A stretch of 12,183 nt of DNA from Phoronis ovalis. Lineage: Eukaryota; Phoronida; Phoronidae. Position numbers and translations under genes: made by a program. Positions 1 to 10,500 of this stretch are shown here, piece after piece. How positions within the stretch are numbered: the first letter of the stretch is position 1; each line of letters starts with the position of its first letter. Below the pieces are notes generated by a model. The model had not been told where the DNA came from. It searched no databases and was given only the letters and a program-made list of their open reading frames with translations. The stretch covers positions 1 through 12,183 of the forward strand of contig JAOXYB010047147.1 in assembly GCA_028565635.1 (NCBI GenBank), read 5' to 3'.

Positions 1-73
1 TTACCTACCTACCTACCCAACTTTAAAAATCAGGGTCGGGTTAGTGCAAACAAAGAATTTTTTAATGGTGGCC
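1..73 (+). repeat. Left copy of a 73-bp perfect terminal inverted repeat
   Basis: This segment is the exact reverse complement of 12107-12179. It opens with a TACC tetranucleotide run (about four units), continues through an AT-rich stretch and a GGGTCGGG block, and ends in GGTGGCC. Identity stops sharply after position 73: the left copy continues TTACTTG, while the reverse complement of the right copy continues CTAGTTT. The copy lies in the NSMCE1 intron that precedes the first visible exon. It could be the end of a dispersed miniature element whose remainder lies outside the window, or the TIR of a large element. I do not recognise the family. Confidence 0.9.
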
Positions 74-203
74 TTACTTGAATAAATTTAAAATTTTCCC
101 ATGATTACTGAATGGTCTTTAGTGGATAAGTATATATTATATTATTTTAGGTTATGTTAGGGCATTTTTATTGGAAACTTAAACTTTCCTCACACAATTG
201 TAG
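74..203 (+). other. 3' end of an NSMCE1 intron
   Basis: AT-rich non-coding sequence that ends in the acceptor CACAATTGTAG immediately before the exon at 204. It contains no open frame of note. The intron starts outside the window. Confidence 0.7.
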
Positions 204-3200
204 GTTGAGAAGATAGTTGATTGTGAGGATGGTGAAATTCGTTCTATGGATGCAATAAACTTGAATGATGAATTGGAACGAAAAATGTCCAAAAGAGATG
301 CCCAAGAGTTAATTATCAAACTACAGACAGATAAATGGCTTAGAAACGTAAATATTGTTTAGAAATGTAAATTTTGCTGTGGTACTTTCAACTGTGGAAT
401 ATTAAGTTTGTGAGTTGGCTAAATTACTCACTCATTAGAGAGTTGTTGATGGTTGTCACATTTTGTCCAAATTTTAACACAGCATGATTTTTACAGTAGC
501 TTAATAAAAATCTAGCTTATGTAATTTTGTATCCTACATCTGGTTGTGTTTTGTAACATAAAATATTGATGCAGGCACAGCTTTTCACAAGGCCTTGACG
601 AGCTGTTTACTCACAAGTTCCTGAATATAACAATCCCACACCTTAACAGAGTGGGAATCCCAGAAATATTTTCAGAACCAACTTTCTATCCTAATTTCTG
701 TGTTTTTTCTAGCACCAAGGTTTCATATCCCTGGACACAAGAGCTGTTATAGAATTGGAGCAATACTTGAAGGAGCAGTATCCCGAGCAAGTTGTCTCCT
801 GTAACATGTGTAAAAAAATCTGTTTGAAGGTGAATTATTTCTCACTACATTAATTTTAATCTGAGTGCGGAAAATTAAACAATATTTGATTTACCCATTC
901 TTTCTGAGAGATTGCAAAAAGCATTCAATTGTGTTGGTAGTATTATTGATAAAACTAATTATTAAAGCAATGTTTGTAGTTTTGTTTTCTACACAGTTTT
1001 TTTAATATTAAGTTTTAACACCAATTTCATTGACACTTTGGGTTTTATTACAGTAATTTACCTTTAAAGTAGGAATAATCAAAATTCTAACACAAAATGC
1101 AACTGAATTTATAAAATTGTAGTATTTGCTGTAATCTTAAAAGAAACAAGTAATATCTGAACTCGGACTTGTGGGAAGCATGTCAAGTCTGTCTATAGCA
1201 GCCACCCAAGAGTGTTTATTGTGAGCAGTTGGCTTTTATATTCAGGTTGATTTATCATATGTTATTCATCAATGGGAGGGACATAGCTAAACTGTCCTTT
1301 ATAGACAGCAACCTGTGTATACAGAGCAGGTTAGACTGTGTTGTTTCTTGCTTTGTTATTGTTTAATGTAACAAATATCGTTCAGCATAATTTATTCACA
1401 CTTATACTTTAAATTTTTTTAAATTTTAGTTAATTGAAAAGATAGTCAAACAAAAGTATATATATTTTGAAAGCATACAACTTAAACTTTTTAAATCCGT
1501 AATTTAGTATTCGCAAAGTAGATCATGTGACCTGTACGGATACCATTTTGGGGTGAAACATTAAGTTTTTGAAATTTAAAAGAATACAAGTAAAAAAGTA
1601 CTAAAGCTATATAGTTGAAATTTTGTACAAATTATCTTTACATATATAGCTGTGTCTCAGTTTTTTTGAAATTTTACTTTGTTCAAAAGATATGAATTTT
1701 CAAAGTTTATACATCAGAAAAAAATCTGCATAGTTGAGGTGATGTAAAATTTTAAAATCTGAGATGTGGTTTTGTAGTTATATATCTAAGGAATATTTGT
1801 GCAAAGTTTCAACTGTGGAGTGTGAGGAGGGGTTGTTGACTTACATTCTTTTGTATTTTATGTTTAAAAAATTTAATGTTTTAACCCAAAATGGCAACTG
1901 CACAGGTCACATGTCTTATTCAGAGAAAAATAAATTACAGATTTAGAAAGTTTGAGTTGCATACTTTTAGAATATATATACTTTTATTTGTCTATCTTTT
2001 GTTTAAGTAGCCAAAATTTATCTTAAAGTATAAGATGCGAATAAATTGTGTTGAACAAAAATGTCTACCTTAAAAAATATGTGTTGACTCTTCTTTAATG
2101 GATCTTTACAGGGTCAGTCATGTTCCCAATGTGATGTGAAGCTACACTACCATTGTGCTGCACGATTGTTTCGAGATCAAAATGCACCAAAGTGTCCCGG
2201 AAGAGGATGTTGCGTTGTGTGGCCTCACAAAGTACAATCAAATGGTAAAAGTCATGTAGTATAGTATACACATGATCATGTTAGAGAGATCATATTTACA
2301 AACAACATGTTGGTTTCCAAGCTATAATGTTTTTGCTTTGTATTAAATCTTCTCGCAGTTTGCTTACATACTTTCTGCAGTTTTAAAGAACACTGTTTTA
2401 CTAATAAAATGCTGTCTGTGCTTTGTTCATGTGTCATGATGTACCTACAATCCTGTGAGCATTCAAAATTATAGTCTCGGTCTTGTTACATTTAGGTAAA
2501 GCTGTTAATTTATGTATTAAGCATTTTAAATTTTTATCAAAGTCAGGAGGCTCTAATTATATGAGGGAACTGTGGGGAGGAATTGGCAGCTTAAAACACT
2601 CTAGGGGATGACAATTTGGAATTTGATACCTGCAAGACCCGGGGGGTGACAGTCAGAATAGCTGGGTATGCATGTTCGTTAGAAAAAACGGGCGAAAGGG
2701 TATGTTTTCAGCATTCAGACTGGGCACCCAGTACGCCCTGAAAAGGGTATAAAATAGCTTTAAAATCTTACAAAAACGAAAATTTAGTCCCAAAAATTAT
2801 AAAAGGGTGCTTTTTTTTTTTTTGGTTGTCGATTTTTCTTGTTAAGGTCCTAAAGGCCAAAAAAGGGTATGAGTTTTTGAGCTCGTAGGTCCCAATAAGG
2901 GTAGGAATTTTGAGGTCCTAGGTCCCACAAAGGGGCTTTTTTTTAACCTTCATAACAAACATGGGTACCCAGTTATTCCGACTCACCCCCCGGGGCAAGA
3001 TCTAATTATGTATTCCATAAAAGTTAAATAATAGTAATGCTAAATTGTAAACTCTTTCAAAAAGCAACAGAATATTTGAAAATGTAATTTCTTTCACAAG
3101 AGAAATGCAGACAAAAACAAGCATAACCTTAGGAGTCCTATTTTTTCATCATGCATGTTTGCTTGAAGATAATTTAGAAACTTGTCATTGTAGATATGCC

Positions 3201-3261
3201 ATCCAGTCAGATACCAGCTAGTCAACCAAGTACGTCTCAAAGCAGGAAAAGAAGGCGTTAG
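204..3261 (+). CDS. NSMCE1: NSMCE1 / NSE1, SMC5/6 complex RING subunit (3' part, four exons)
   Basis: Coding exons are 204-347, 713-829, 2112-2244 and 3194-3261 (stop TAG 3259-3261). Intron phases are 0, 0 and 1, all GT-AG. They give the last 153 residues; the family is about 266 long, so roughly 110 N-terminal residues lie off the left edge. Visible residues 1-75 are the end of the winged-helix part, with the family-like stretches KMSKRDAQELIIKL and VIELEQYLKEQYPE. Residues 78-125 are the NSE1-type RING: C78-x2-C81, C91-x2-C94, H99, C102, C115 and C120 or C121, followed by WPH. The protein ends in serine/threonine-rich sequence and a basic RKRRR tail. NSE1 pairs with NSE3 (a MAGE protein) in the nuclear SMC5/6 complex and supports ubiquitin ligation in DNA repair. 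That role is family knowledge. The last zinc pair has four residues between its cysteines, not the usual two. The RING is split between exons 2 and 3 by a 1.28-kb intron. Confidence 0.93.
348..712 (+). other. NSMCE1 intron (365 nt)
   Basis: The donor is AAC|GTAAAT and the acceptor is TTTTTTCTAG|CAC, phase 0. Nothing else is recognised in it. Confidence 0.85.
830..2111 (+). other. NSMCE1 intron (1,282 nt) hosting a fold-back element
   Basis: The donor is AAG|GTGAAT and the acceptor is CTTTACAG|GGT, phase 0. It separates the first zinc-binding cysteine pair of the RING from the rest. More than half of the intron is the inverted-repeat element at about 1361-2074. An open frame of about 60 codons at 1764-1946 lies wholly inside one arm of that repeat and has no coding character. 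Confidence 0.85.
1361..2074. mobile_element. Long fold-back (near-palindromic) element in an intron
   Basis: The left arm, about 1361-1677, reads as the imperfect reverse complement of the right arm, about 1743-2074, leaving a loop of about 65 nt. Landmarks pair in order from outside in: CAGCATAATTTATTC near 1384 with its counterpart near 2040, ACAAAAGTATATATATT near 1449, CATGTGACCTGT near 1525 with its mate near 1905, CCATTTTGGG near 1542, and TCTCAG...TTTTAC at the centre. By eye, identity is roughly three quarters with small indels. No protein is encoded. This fits an old non-autonomous fold-back or long-TIR MITE; an inverted local duplication is the alternative. I did not find a convincing target-site duplication. 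Confidence 0.75.
2245..3193 (+). other. NSMCE1 last intron (949 nt)
   Basis: The donor is AATG|GTAAAA and the acceptor is TCATTGTAG|ATATG, phase 1. It contains the TIR element at 2638-2994. The rest is AT-rich and unremarkable. Confidence 0.85.
2638..2994. mobile_element. Miniature TIR element (357 bp) with 6-bp target duplication GCAAGA
   Basis: The ends are exact inverted copies of CCCGGGGGGTGA (2638-2649 and 2983-2994). Similarity continues inward: GTCAGAATAGCTGGGTA on the left against GTCGGAATAACTGGGTA on the reversed right end. Direct repeats GCAAGA flank it at 2632-2637 and 2995-3000, as expected for a target-site duplication. The interior holds diverged tandem units built on AAAGGGT and AGGTCCCA; AGGTCCCA recurs 33 nt apart near 2888 and 2921, and a related AAAGGCCA lies about 34 nt earlier. 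There is a poly(T) run near 2811-2823. No transposase is present, so it is non-autonomous. The superfamily is not recognised. Confidence 0.82.
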
Positions 3262-3550
3262 TTAACCTTTGCATTTTATGTGTTAAATTTGCTCGATAGA
3301 TGTTCGATTTGAAGGAAAGACTAGAGGAATATGAGACTTGATTAAGGTTCAAAGCAAAACATCTTATATAGACTTGATATGTGACATGAAGAGAAGTCAG
3401 TAGTCTAGACATTGTGCTGGATTCTTTTATATTTATTTTGTACATGTATGTATGTTAAAAGACTTGCTCACCAGAGCTTTTGAAGGAGTTTTTGATGTCT
3501 GGACCTGCTGTGTTTTCATTCAAGAACAGAATAAAGCTCTTTAGACACTG
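3262..3550 (+). other. NSMCE1: NSMCE1 3' UTR
   Basis: It runs from the TAG at 3259-3261 to just past the poly(A) signal at 3530-3535. The cleavage point is an estimate. The complementary strand carries an open frame of about 75 codons at 3218-3445 that overlaps the end of the real coding exon and has no family resemblance; I treat it as chance. Confidence 0.6.
3530..3535 (+). terminator. Poly(A) signal AATAAA for NSMCE1
   Basis: A canonical AATAAA lies about 270 nt after the stop codon. T/G-containing sequence near 3552-3570 is suitable as a downstream element. Confidence 0.7.
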
Positions 3551-4378
3551 ATGGATTTCATTGTTTCTAAAAATCATGATTATTATAAAGTTTACGACAA
3601 AAAAGAATTCCATACATTGCTTAGTAATTTATAAAATAGCAACTAATAGTGTGCTCGATATCCAACTATACACCTATACCTTCTACCTTTTTCTATGCCA
3701 TTTTCCCAAATATTTAGAATCTAACTAGGTCTAGTTGCTCCAACAAAAACATGTCAGGTATGTAAATTCTAGAATTGCCAATAATGCAAAAGTTGTAAAG
3801 AATGTGTTTATACATATTCCTCCATAACATATAACATATTAGTTGGCACATCTGCTTGTTTGACTTTTAATAATCAATTTACCTCTCAACAGACATATTG
3901 AAGACAAAATATATCTGTCATTTTGTAACAAGATGTTATATAGTCCAATGATGTATATATCCTACTAAAACAAATTCTGTCAAAAAAATATAAAAGAAGT
4001 GGTATAAGTGAAAAATAGCAGGATTAATACATTCCACAAAATATATACTGCATGTCTTCACTGTACAGATATCCAACTCCTACTATTCTCCTTTCTATTT
4101 TTCTGTTGCAATGACTTGAATTCACCTGCTTGTAAATAGGTATATTAAAATTAACCTTGTATGGTGAGTCAATATGAAATATACTGATCATATATATTTT
4201 ACCTTGTAACATGATTGATCACAAAATATTCATATTTTTATGATATAATTACAGGCAAAATGTTGATTTAATATTCTTAGTTGCACAGTACAATGCGCAT
4301 TTTTCAATATTAAATAACTACTGGAAATATGTAAATTTCGATATGAAGGAAATTCATATTTCTTGAACATTTGGATTG
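3551..4378. other. Intergenic gap between convergent genes
   Basis: About 0.8 kb of AT-rich sequence between the two 3' ends. I see no conserved coding segment, RNA gene or clear repeat. A reverse-strand frame at 4024-4212 has no recognisable content. Confidence 0.6.
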
Positions 4379-4384
4379 TTTATT
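4379..4384 (-). terminator. Candidate poly(A) signal for the MCCC2-like gene
   Basis: TTTATT on the + strand reads AATAAA on the - strand, 180 nt past the stop codon at 4564. A variant ATTAAA at 4453-4458 (-) is closer to the stop and is the alternative. No canonical signal occurs between the stop and these two. Confidence 0.5.
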
Positions 4385-4563
4385 TAGCCATAAAATCATG
4401 ATATGTCTCCTGAGTGAGTTCTATTCAGATCACTGAGATACTATAAAATTCATTTAATCATTAATATAAATTCTAGTCAAAGATCAATTCTTTTTCGAGG
4501 GATAACAAGTGATAGGCCCTTTCTCTTTCACTACTTGCACCTGTCTAGTGCCATGTTGTACCA

Positions 4564-7500
4564 CTACATTCTGAAGAATGGGGTGGCAGTATCTGATGAA
4601 AGCTTCGGTTGGTTTACAATTTCTAAGCACTGTCCAAGTACCTGTAAAAAAAGTATGCAGTTTTCAGTAACCTAACATTCTGAAAACACTGATTTGTTTA
4701 GGTTCTGGTAATTCTATTTTAGTATTGTTCAGTTGGACATAATATTACAGTCTGAATTAATTTTTATAGGCAGGAACATTCAATTCCTTTTTTAAAAACC
4801 ATTTTCAACTTGAACTATAAGCACCAAATAAACCAATAGTTTTAATGCGCTAATGCATGTTCTGGCGAGTATGATGCCAAATATATGTAAAGCACACTTT
4901 CATGTGCATGTGATACAAAAATGGTAAAACAAAAACAATTTCATACTACAAATTAGAAGTTTTCAGAAAACATTTATTTTGTGTCAAAAAAATGTAATGT
5001 GGATTAGACTGAAGATTAGCTACTGTTCATCTCATAATGTAAAGTGTAGTTATACGCTAAAACTGTCACCAGTAAATCAACAGAAATTAGCACCAACAAT
5101 GGTTACTAACCTTCAAGTACAACAGAAATTAGCACAAACAATGGTTACTAACCTTTCTGGTATCTTGTGGAAGAATTATGCCATCATCCCACAGATTCGA
5201 GCTTGCATAAAACGGGGATGATTTCACAGATATCTGTTTGGTAAGTTTGTCTTTAAATTCTTTCTGTTCTGAATTATTTGGGTCATAAGATGGGTAGCTG
5301 CTCTGTAATAATAAAGAAAAAAATATCTGATATAAAATGCATGTAAGATAGTTGGCATTACCTGGTAGCTAAACACTTTTTTCTTCTGTGAATGCACTTT
5401 GATATTATATTTTAAAATAAAATTTTAATTTTGATAAATAACATAGTCAGGTAAGAACTAGTGTTAATTTAGGATATTTAGTGGCAAAATATAGTTTGAT
5501 TTTTTTTAATATACCCATAACAAACTATAGCTAGCACAAAGGTATGTGGTCCCCATGAAACATGAATTGCAGGCAAAACATGTGTTATATATAATTATTT
5601 TGAAAATACACTTACAGTTAAAAGCATATAAATTTGCCATTATTATCACAGTGAATACACAGGATACATACAGTCATAAAATACTGGAAATAGAAAATGG
5701 CCTCTTTATCAATTGAATATATTCCAAAATGCAATAACATCTAACTTGCATCAGTTTTGGATGAAATTTAATTAAAGAACATTTCTCACCTCTGTAATTT
5801 GCCTTTCTAGTTCATCTGGTGGTAAAATACCTATCTGTGCAGTGGGCCAGGAAAACAGAAAATTCGGTTCAAATGAACGGCCACCCTAATAATATATAGC
5901 ATATATACAATGTTAATTGACCACTTCTTGTGTATGTAGTCTTGAATGGTATGTCACCAGCTGGCTATGATTTGTTGGTTTCAATAACGTGCTTTAACTA
6001 CAATGCTTCACTTTGGACAAATTTGAAACTATTTTGTGTTATGAATTGCATTGCCATAGTAACCAATCCATACCACGTCTAGTATGCTAAACAACACAGG
6101 TGTCATTCTGTTCAACCACTACTGCTCTAGCAGTCTGGGTTATGGAAAGATCGATATACCAGCATGTAACAATAATACCTACACTATATGTATTGAACAA
6201 CATGGTAAGAATAGTCATGAAGCTTAAAACTCACCATGGCATAGTTAAGAGCACCAAAGCTGCCCCCAAGTATAAACGTTATCTTTGGAACTGAAGAACA
6301 TGCCACAGCTGCCATTAATTTTCCATGACCTCGAAGTGCACTTCCATGAATATCAGCTGGATATAAAACAAATGACATTGAATGGGAAAGTACAATTTTA
6401 AAAACAGCTATACGTCATGGGGGACATATATTATAATAAATGGTTCAGTCTCTTTAGATCATGCCTTGCAATGTCAAAGATCTATCAAAAGACTTGGGCA
6501 AACTAATAATATTACTTAAACACATATCAAAATTGTATACAATTACCAAGTAAAGGCTTTTCTCATTAATCCTACTACACAGAGCAAAATAATATTAAAA
6601 TATTTCAGTATTGTTACACTGTACTTATAAAATATGAGCATTTTTGCAATTAACTGAAATAACTAGACCTTTACCTTCTTCTGCACTGGTTGCCATGGAA
6701 ACATCATTTGGACTGTCTTGTAAGAATACCAAAGGAATGTTTCTCTGTGTGCATAACTGTACAAAATGAGCACCTTTCAGAGCAGCTTCTTCAGTTAAAG
6801 GACCATTGTTTCCCAATAAGCCAACTAAGTAGCTACAAGAATATTATAATTAGAATAAAATGTTGACTCAAATATAATTTCAGATATTTCCTCTCCAATG
6901 AGACCTTAGTCAGGTTCAAAAGAAGATTTAAAATTAGCATTTTTGGAGGAAAAAATTCAATATTTCTTTTGTTGTTGCTATCAATCCTGACACAGAGAAA
7001 CATCTTCTTGTACACACTTTAATAATTTGCACCCAGAGTTATTGGAACCCTGGACTCACCTCCTATACTTTCCTTGTGCTAAGTTATGCAAAATGTAGTT
7101 TCATGTATGCTGTGTGTGTGGACATGTTATCAGTATAGAGAAATGTTATGGGATATGACAACATACAGAACTAAAAAATGATTTATATGATGATCTGCAA
7201 AAACTTTCATCTTAAATCTATTTTAATTAATGACAGACAGTTCTCTTTTTTAAAAGTAGGTATAAAAGACTCATGGCACTGGTAAAAAAATTGAATTAAT
7301 GGCCATATTTAATATAAATCTGTAGTAAATATTCACCCTTGAACATATGAAAAGCCGGTGATCAGTTCAGAACCAAATCTTGCTTTAAACTCATGAAATC
7401 TACTGCCATCAGCTATATGGGCTAGCACCTGAAAATCCATGTATCAAAAGAGTAAAGATGAAAGAGAGAAGTGACACAAAGGTCAAGAGTGATATATTGT

Positions 7501-10500
7501 TAGAATAATGTTTGTATAGGCAGCAAATAATGCTAGTTCATGAGCACTGATAATATTTAAATTACAAGCATTGTGAACTGTGCCCGATAGCTAATAAAAT
7601 TACATGTACAGTATTCAGAGCCAGTAGTTTTTAACCCTTACATACCTCATAAATATTGCACTTGCCAGGTTCCACAGAAGCAATCCCTGCCAGATGTTCA
7701 GAATTGTATAAAGGCATTTCATACTCCGAAGGCCTGTTTATATTAGGTAAATTTAAACTAGCAACAATATCACGACACATCTCAAATCCTTCTTGTTCTG
7801 TAGAAGCAAAGTAATCTGTACATCCACTCACACTGTAAAAGAATATGAAGGTGAGAATCAGAGCCTCATAAAGTATCCAGTCATTGCACCTGTACACATT
7901 CCCTACATTCTAGTCCACAGTTAAATATAAGTTAGTGTCAAGCTTCCAACTAATGTTACTACACATAAACAGAAGTTATTATTTGAGCTTACTGCACATA
8001 GTACCACAGTACTATAATGCACTGGCTTTTGTAACATGGAAAGAGATAACATTTCTGTTGTTCTTGTGGGTTACAAAGGAGGGTTACAGGTATAACAAAC
8101 TATATCAGAGGATTTTTAATAATTGTACAATTAATATCTCAATAGCTAATAACAACACTACATTAAAACATTACAGCAGCTCTCCGAACCCTCCATTTTT
8201 ATACTATTGTTTCTTCTGCAACAATTCATTTGCACCAACCTCGAATGCAATGTAGCACCACCTAGATTTTCTGCTGACACAACCTCTCCGGTTGCAGCCT
8301 GTACTAAAGGTGGTCCTCCCAAAAATATTGTACCAATTCTGTGAACAATTACCGCTTCGTCTGCCATTGTAGGGACATAAGCACCTCCAGCTGTACAGCT
8401 GCCACACACTACAGCTACCTTAAACAAAATTAACAATCTCTATGAATATTCATTCAGCTCAGGAACCAGTTTCAATTAAATACAGTTATTTAAAAACTTG
8501 CTCAGCCGCACAACATAGGAAATTAATCTTACAATCACAGCCTACCAATGTCAACACCTTATCTGGACTGGACTCCTTCATTACAATTCTGCACTACTTA
8601 GGACTGGTCGTAACCATGTCAATAATCACATATACCACATTACATTTCTTACAGTTTTATGAAAACTACCTACATCACCTTCATGTAACGACAGCTATAT
8701 CTTTTGGGGAAAAATGTATTATTACAAGTTTAGAGATCTAGCATAATTTGACTAATCATACCTGAGGAATGTTCATTGAAGACATCACAGCTTCATTGTA
8801 AAATGTTCTGCCACCAGGAATAAATATTTCAGACTAAAATAGAAGTAAAACTATTTGAAAATGTAAAAGCTATGATTTTATTAAATTATTTTCATGTTTG
8901 TTCAAGGAGAGACATAATTATAAGGAAATATTTCTAAAAAGTCCTTCAATCAAGTATGGGGCTTTTAAAGTACTATGTTTCAGATTGTCAACATCCGGAA
9001 GCAATTTATACAGAGCCAAGATTGTTAGTACACACAATTTAGAAAATCTGTTATTTATTGACCCTACTTATTCTTTCATACAGAATATAGATATCACATT
9101 TTGACTCTTACATAGTAAAACTAATTTAGCTCAGAGACTTACAGTTTAATCTAGCATATAATTATGAGGAAGACATTTAGTCACTAAATATTACTGCTCA
9201 TAATGATTGCATCAAATACATGAAATTAATTTTGAGTTAGGAACATTTTTTGTGTTTATAGTTAAATATCACCAAATTAATAAATCAATTATAGGACGGG
9301 AACTTTTCATGCATTCTATGGGCCTGTTGTCATTCTGTATAAAGTAACTCAGTTTACAAGTTAGGGAATCGCAAGTACTTCTTTTTTTCTGACAACAGAC
9401 TCCAGACTTGAAAATCTGGAAGCTCTGACAAGAAGGTTTAATAGTTAACTTTAAAAACGCACGAGTCTCAAATACCCAGTGACATGTTACTTCACATCCG
9501 GGGGGTAATAACCATATTTTTAAACGGTGGTGTGCAGCCCAAATTCAAAATATCCACCCATTTTTGTCTCAAAAATAGACACCTTTTTAGGGTTTTCTGT
9601 CACAAAAAGACCCAATTTTACTTTTTCCTCTTGAAAAAAATGACGGCCATTCTTATGGCCTTTTTTGAAAAGTGGACCCATTTTCAGGGATTTATTGGTG
9701 AAAAAGTGACCCATTTGGATGGCACAGTATTCATCATATATATGTAAGTGCCCCCCTGGGTTTCACATTATCCTGGCTTCTACCTGCAAAGGTAAAAATG
9801 CTCCTCCACTGTCCACAACATAGATGCATGGTAAGCCATTCTGTTGTGCAATTGCTTGAACACGCAGTTGCTTTCTCACTCCTATTGGATACAATGTCCC
9901 GCCTTTCACTGTAGCATCATTTGCTGTAATTACACACCTGTTACCATGTACACGACCAATACCTAAAAGCAATAATTAAGTCACTGATAAAATTGTTTGC
10001 AGGCAATGGTTTAGGAATGGGTGAACAATATATCTTTCTTCATTATTTTTAGCTAAAAATATCTCAAAGCAATTGCAAAAAATGTGATTCACGATCCCCT
10101 TTTAGATAAATTTGTTTTTGCTACTTGGTATGCTATCTGTTTCGCTATTACAAGAAAACTGCACATTACCAGCCACAATGCCAGCACCAGGAACATCTCC
10201 ATATTGCATTCCCATGCCAGCCAATGGGCACAGTTCTAGGAAATCACCATCTTCGTCCAAAATTCCTTGCACTCTGTCCCTGGCTAGTATTTTTCTGTGC
10301 TTTTCTGTATGTCTTGCGACAGCTTTTTCACCTCCACCAGCGTGAACAACCCGTAAGATGTCCTTATATTTTGTTTCTAATTCACCAGAGGCTTCATAAT
10401 TTTGAAGATATTCCGCGCTTGTGGTATCCAGATTGGATACCAAAGGTCGAAATACACCGGTCTTCTGTGAATGCAAAGTTCCGGTTGTAAACGTCCGACT

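Noticed and set aside
1189-1308. Inverted CTGTCTATA / TATAGACAG pair, reminiscent of repeat-derived sequence
   Set aside because: Only 9 bp pair exactly over 120 nt; too weak to call an element from one copy.
7935-8255. Open frame of 106 codons on the + strand
   Set aside because: It covers an intron and the antisense of exon 4 of the MCCC2-like gene; composition and content show no known domain.
8442-8741. Open frame of 99 codons on the + strand
   Set aside because: It fits entirely within intron 3 of the MCCC2-like gene; no splice support and no recognisable motif.
9484-9747. Open frame of 87 codons (+) with an 11-residue repeat pattern, and a 64-codon frame opposite
   Set aside because: Both lie almost wholly inside the TIR element, whose 33-nt tandem units keep frames open. 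No family resemblance, and opposite-strand frames are equally open.
10125-10490. Open frame of 121 codons on the + strand
   Set aside because: It is antisense to exon 1 of the MCCC2-like gene, whose protein matches its family clearly; the + frame is a shadow.
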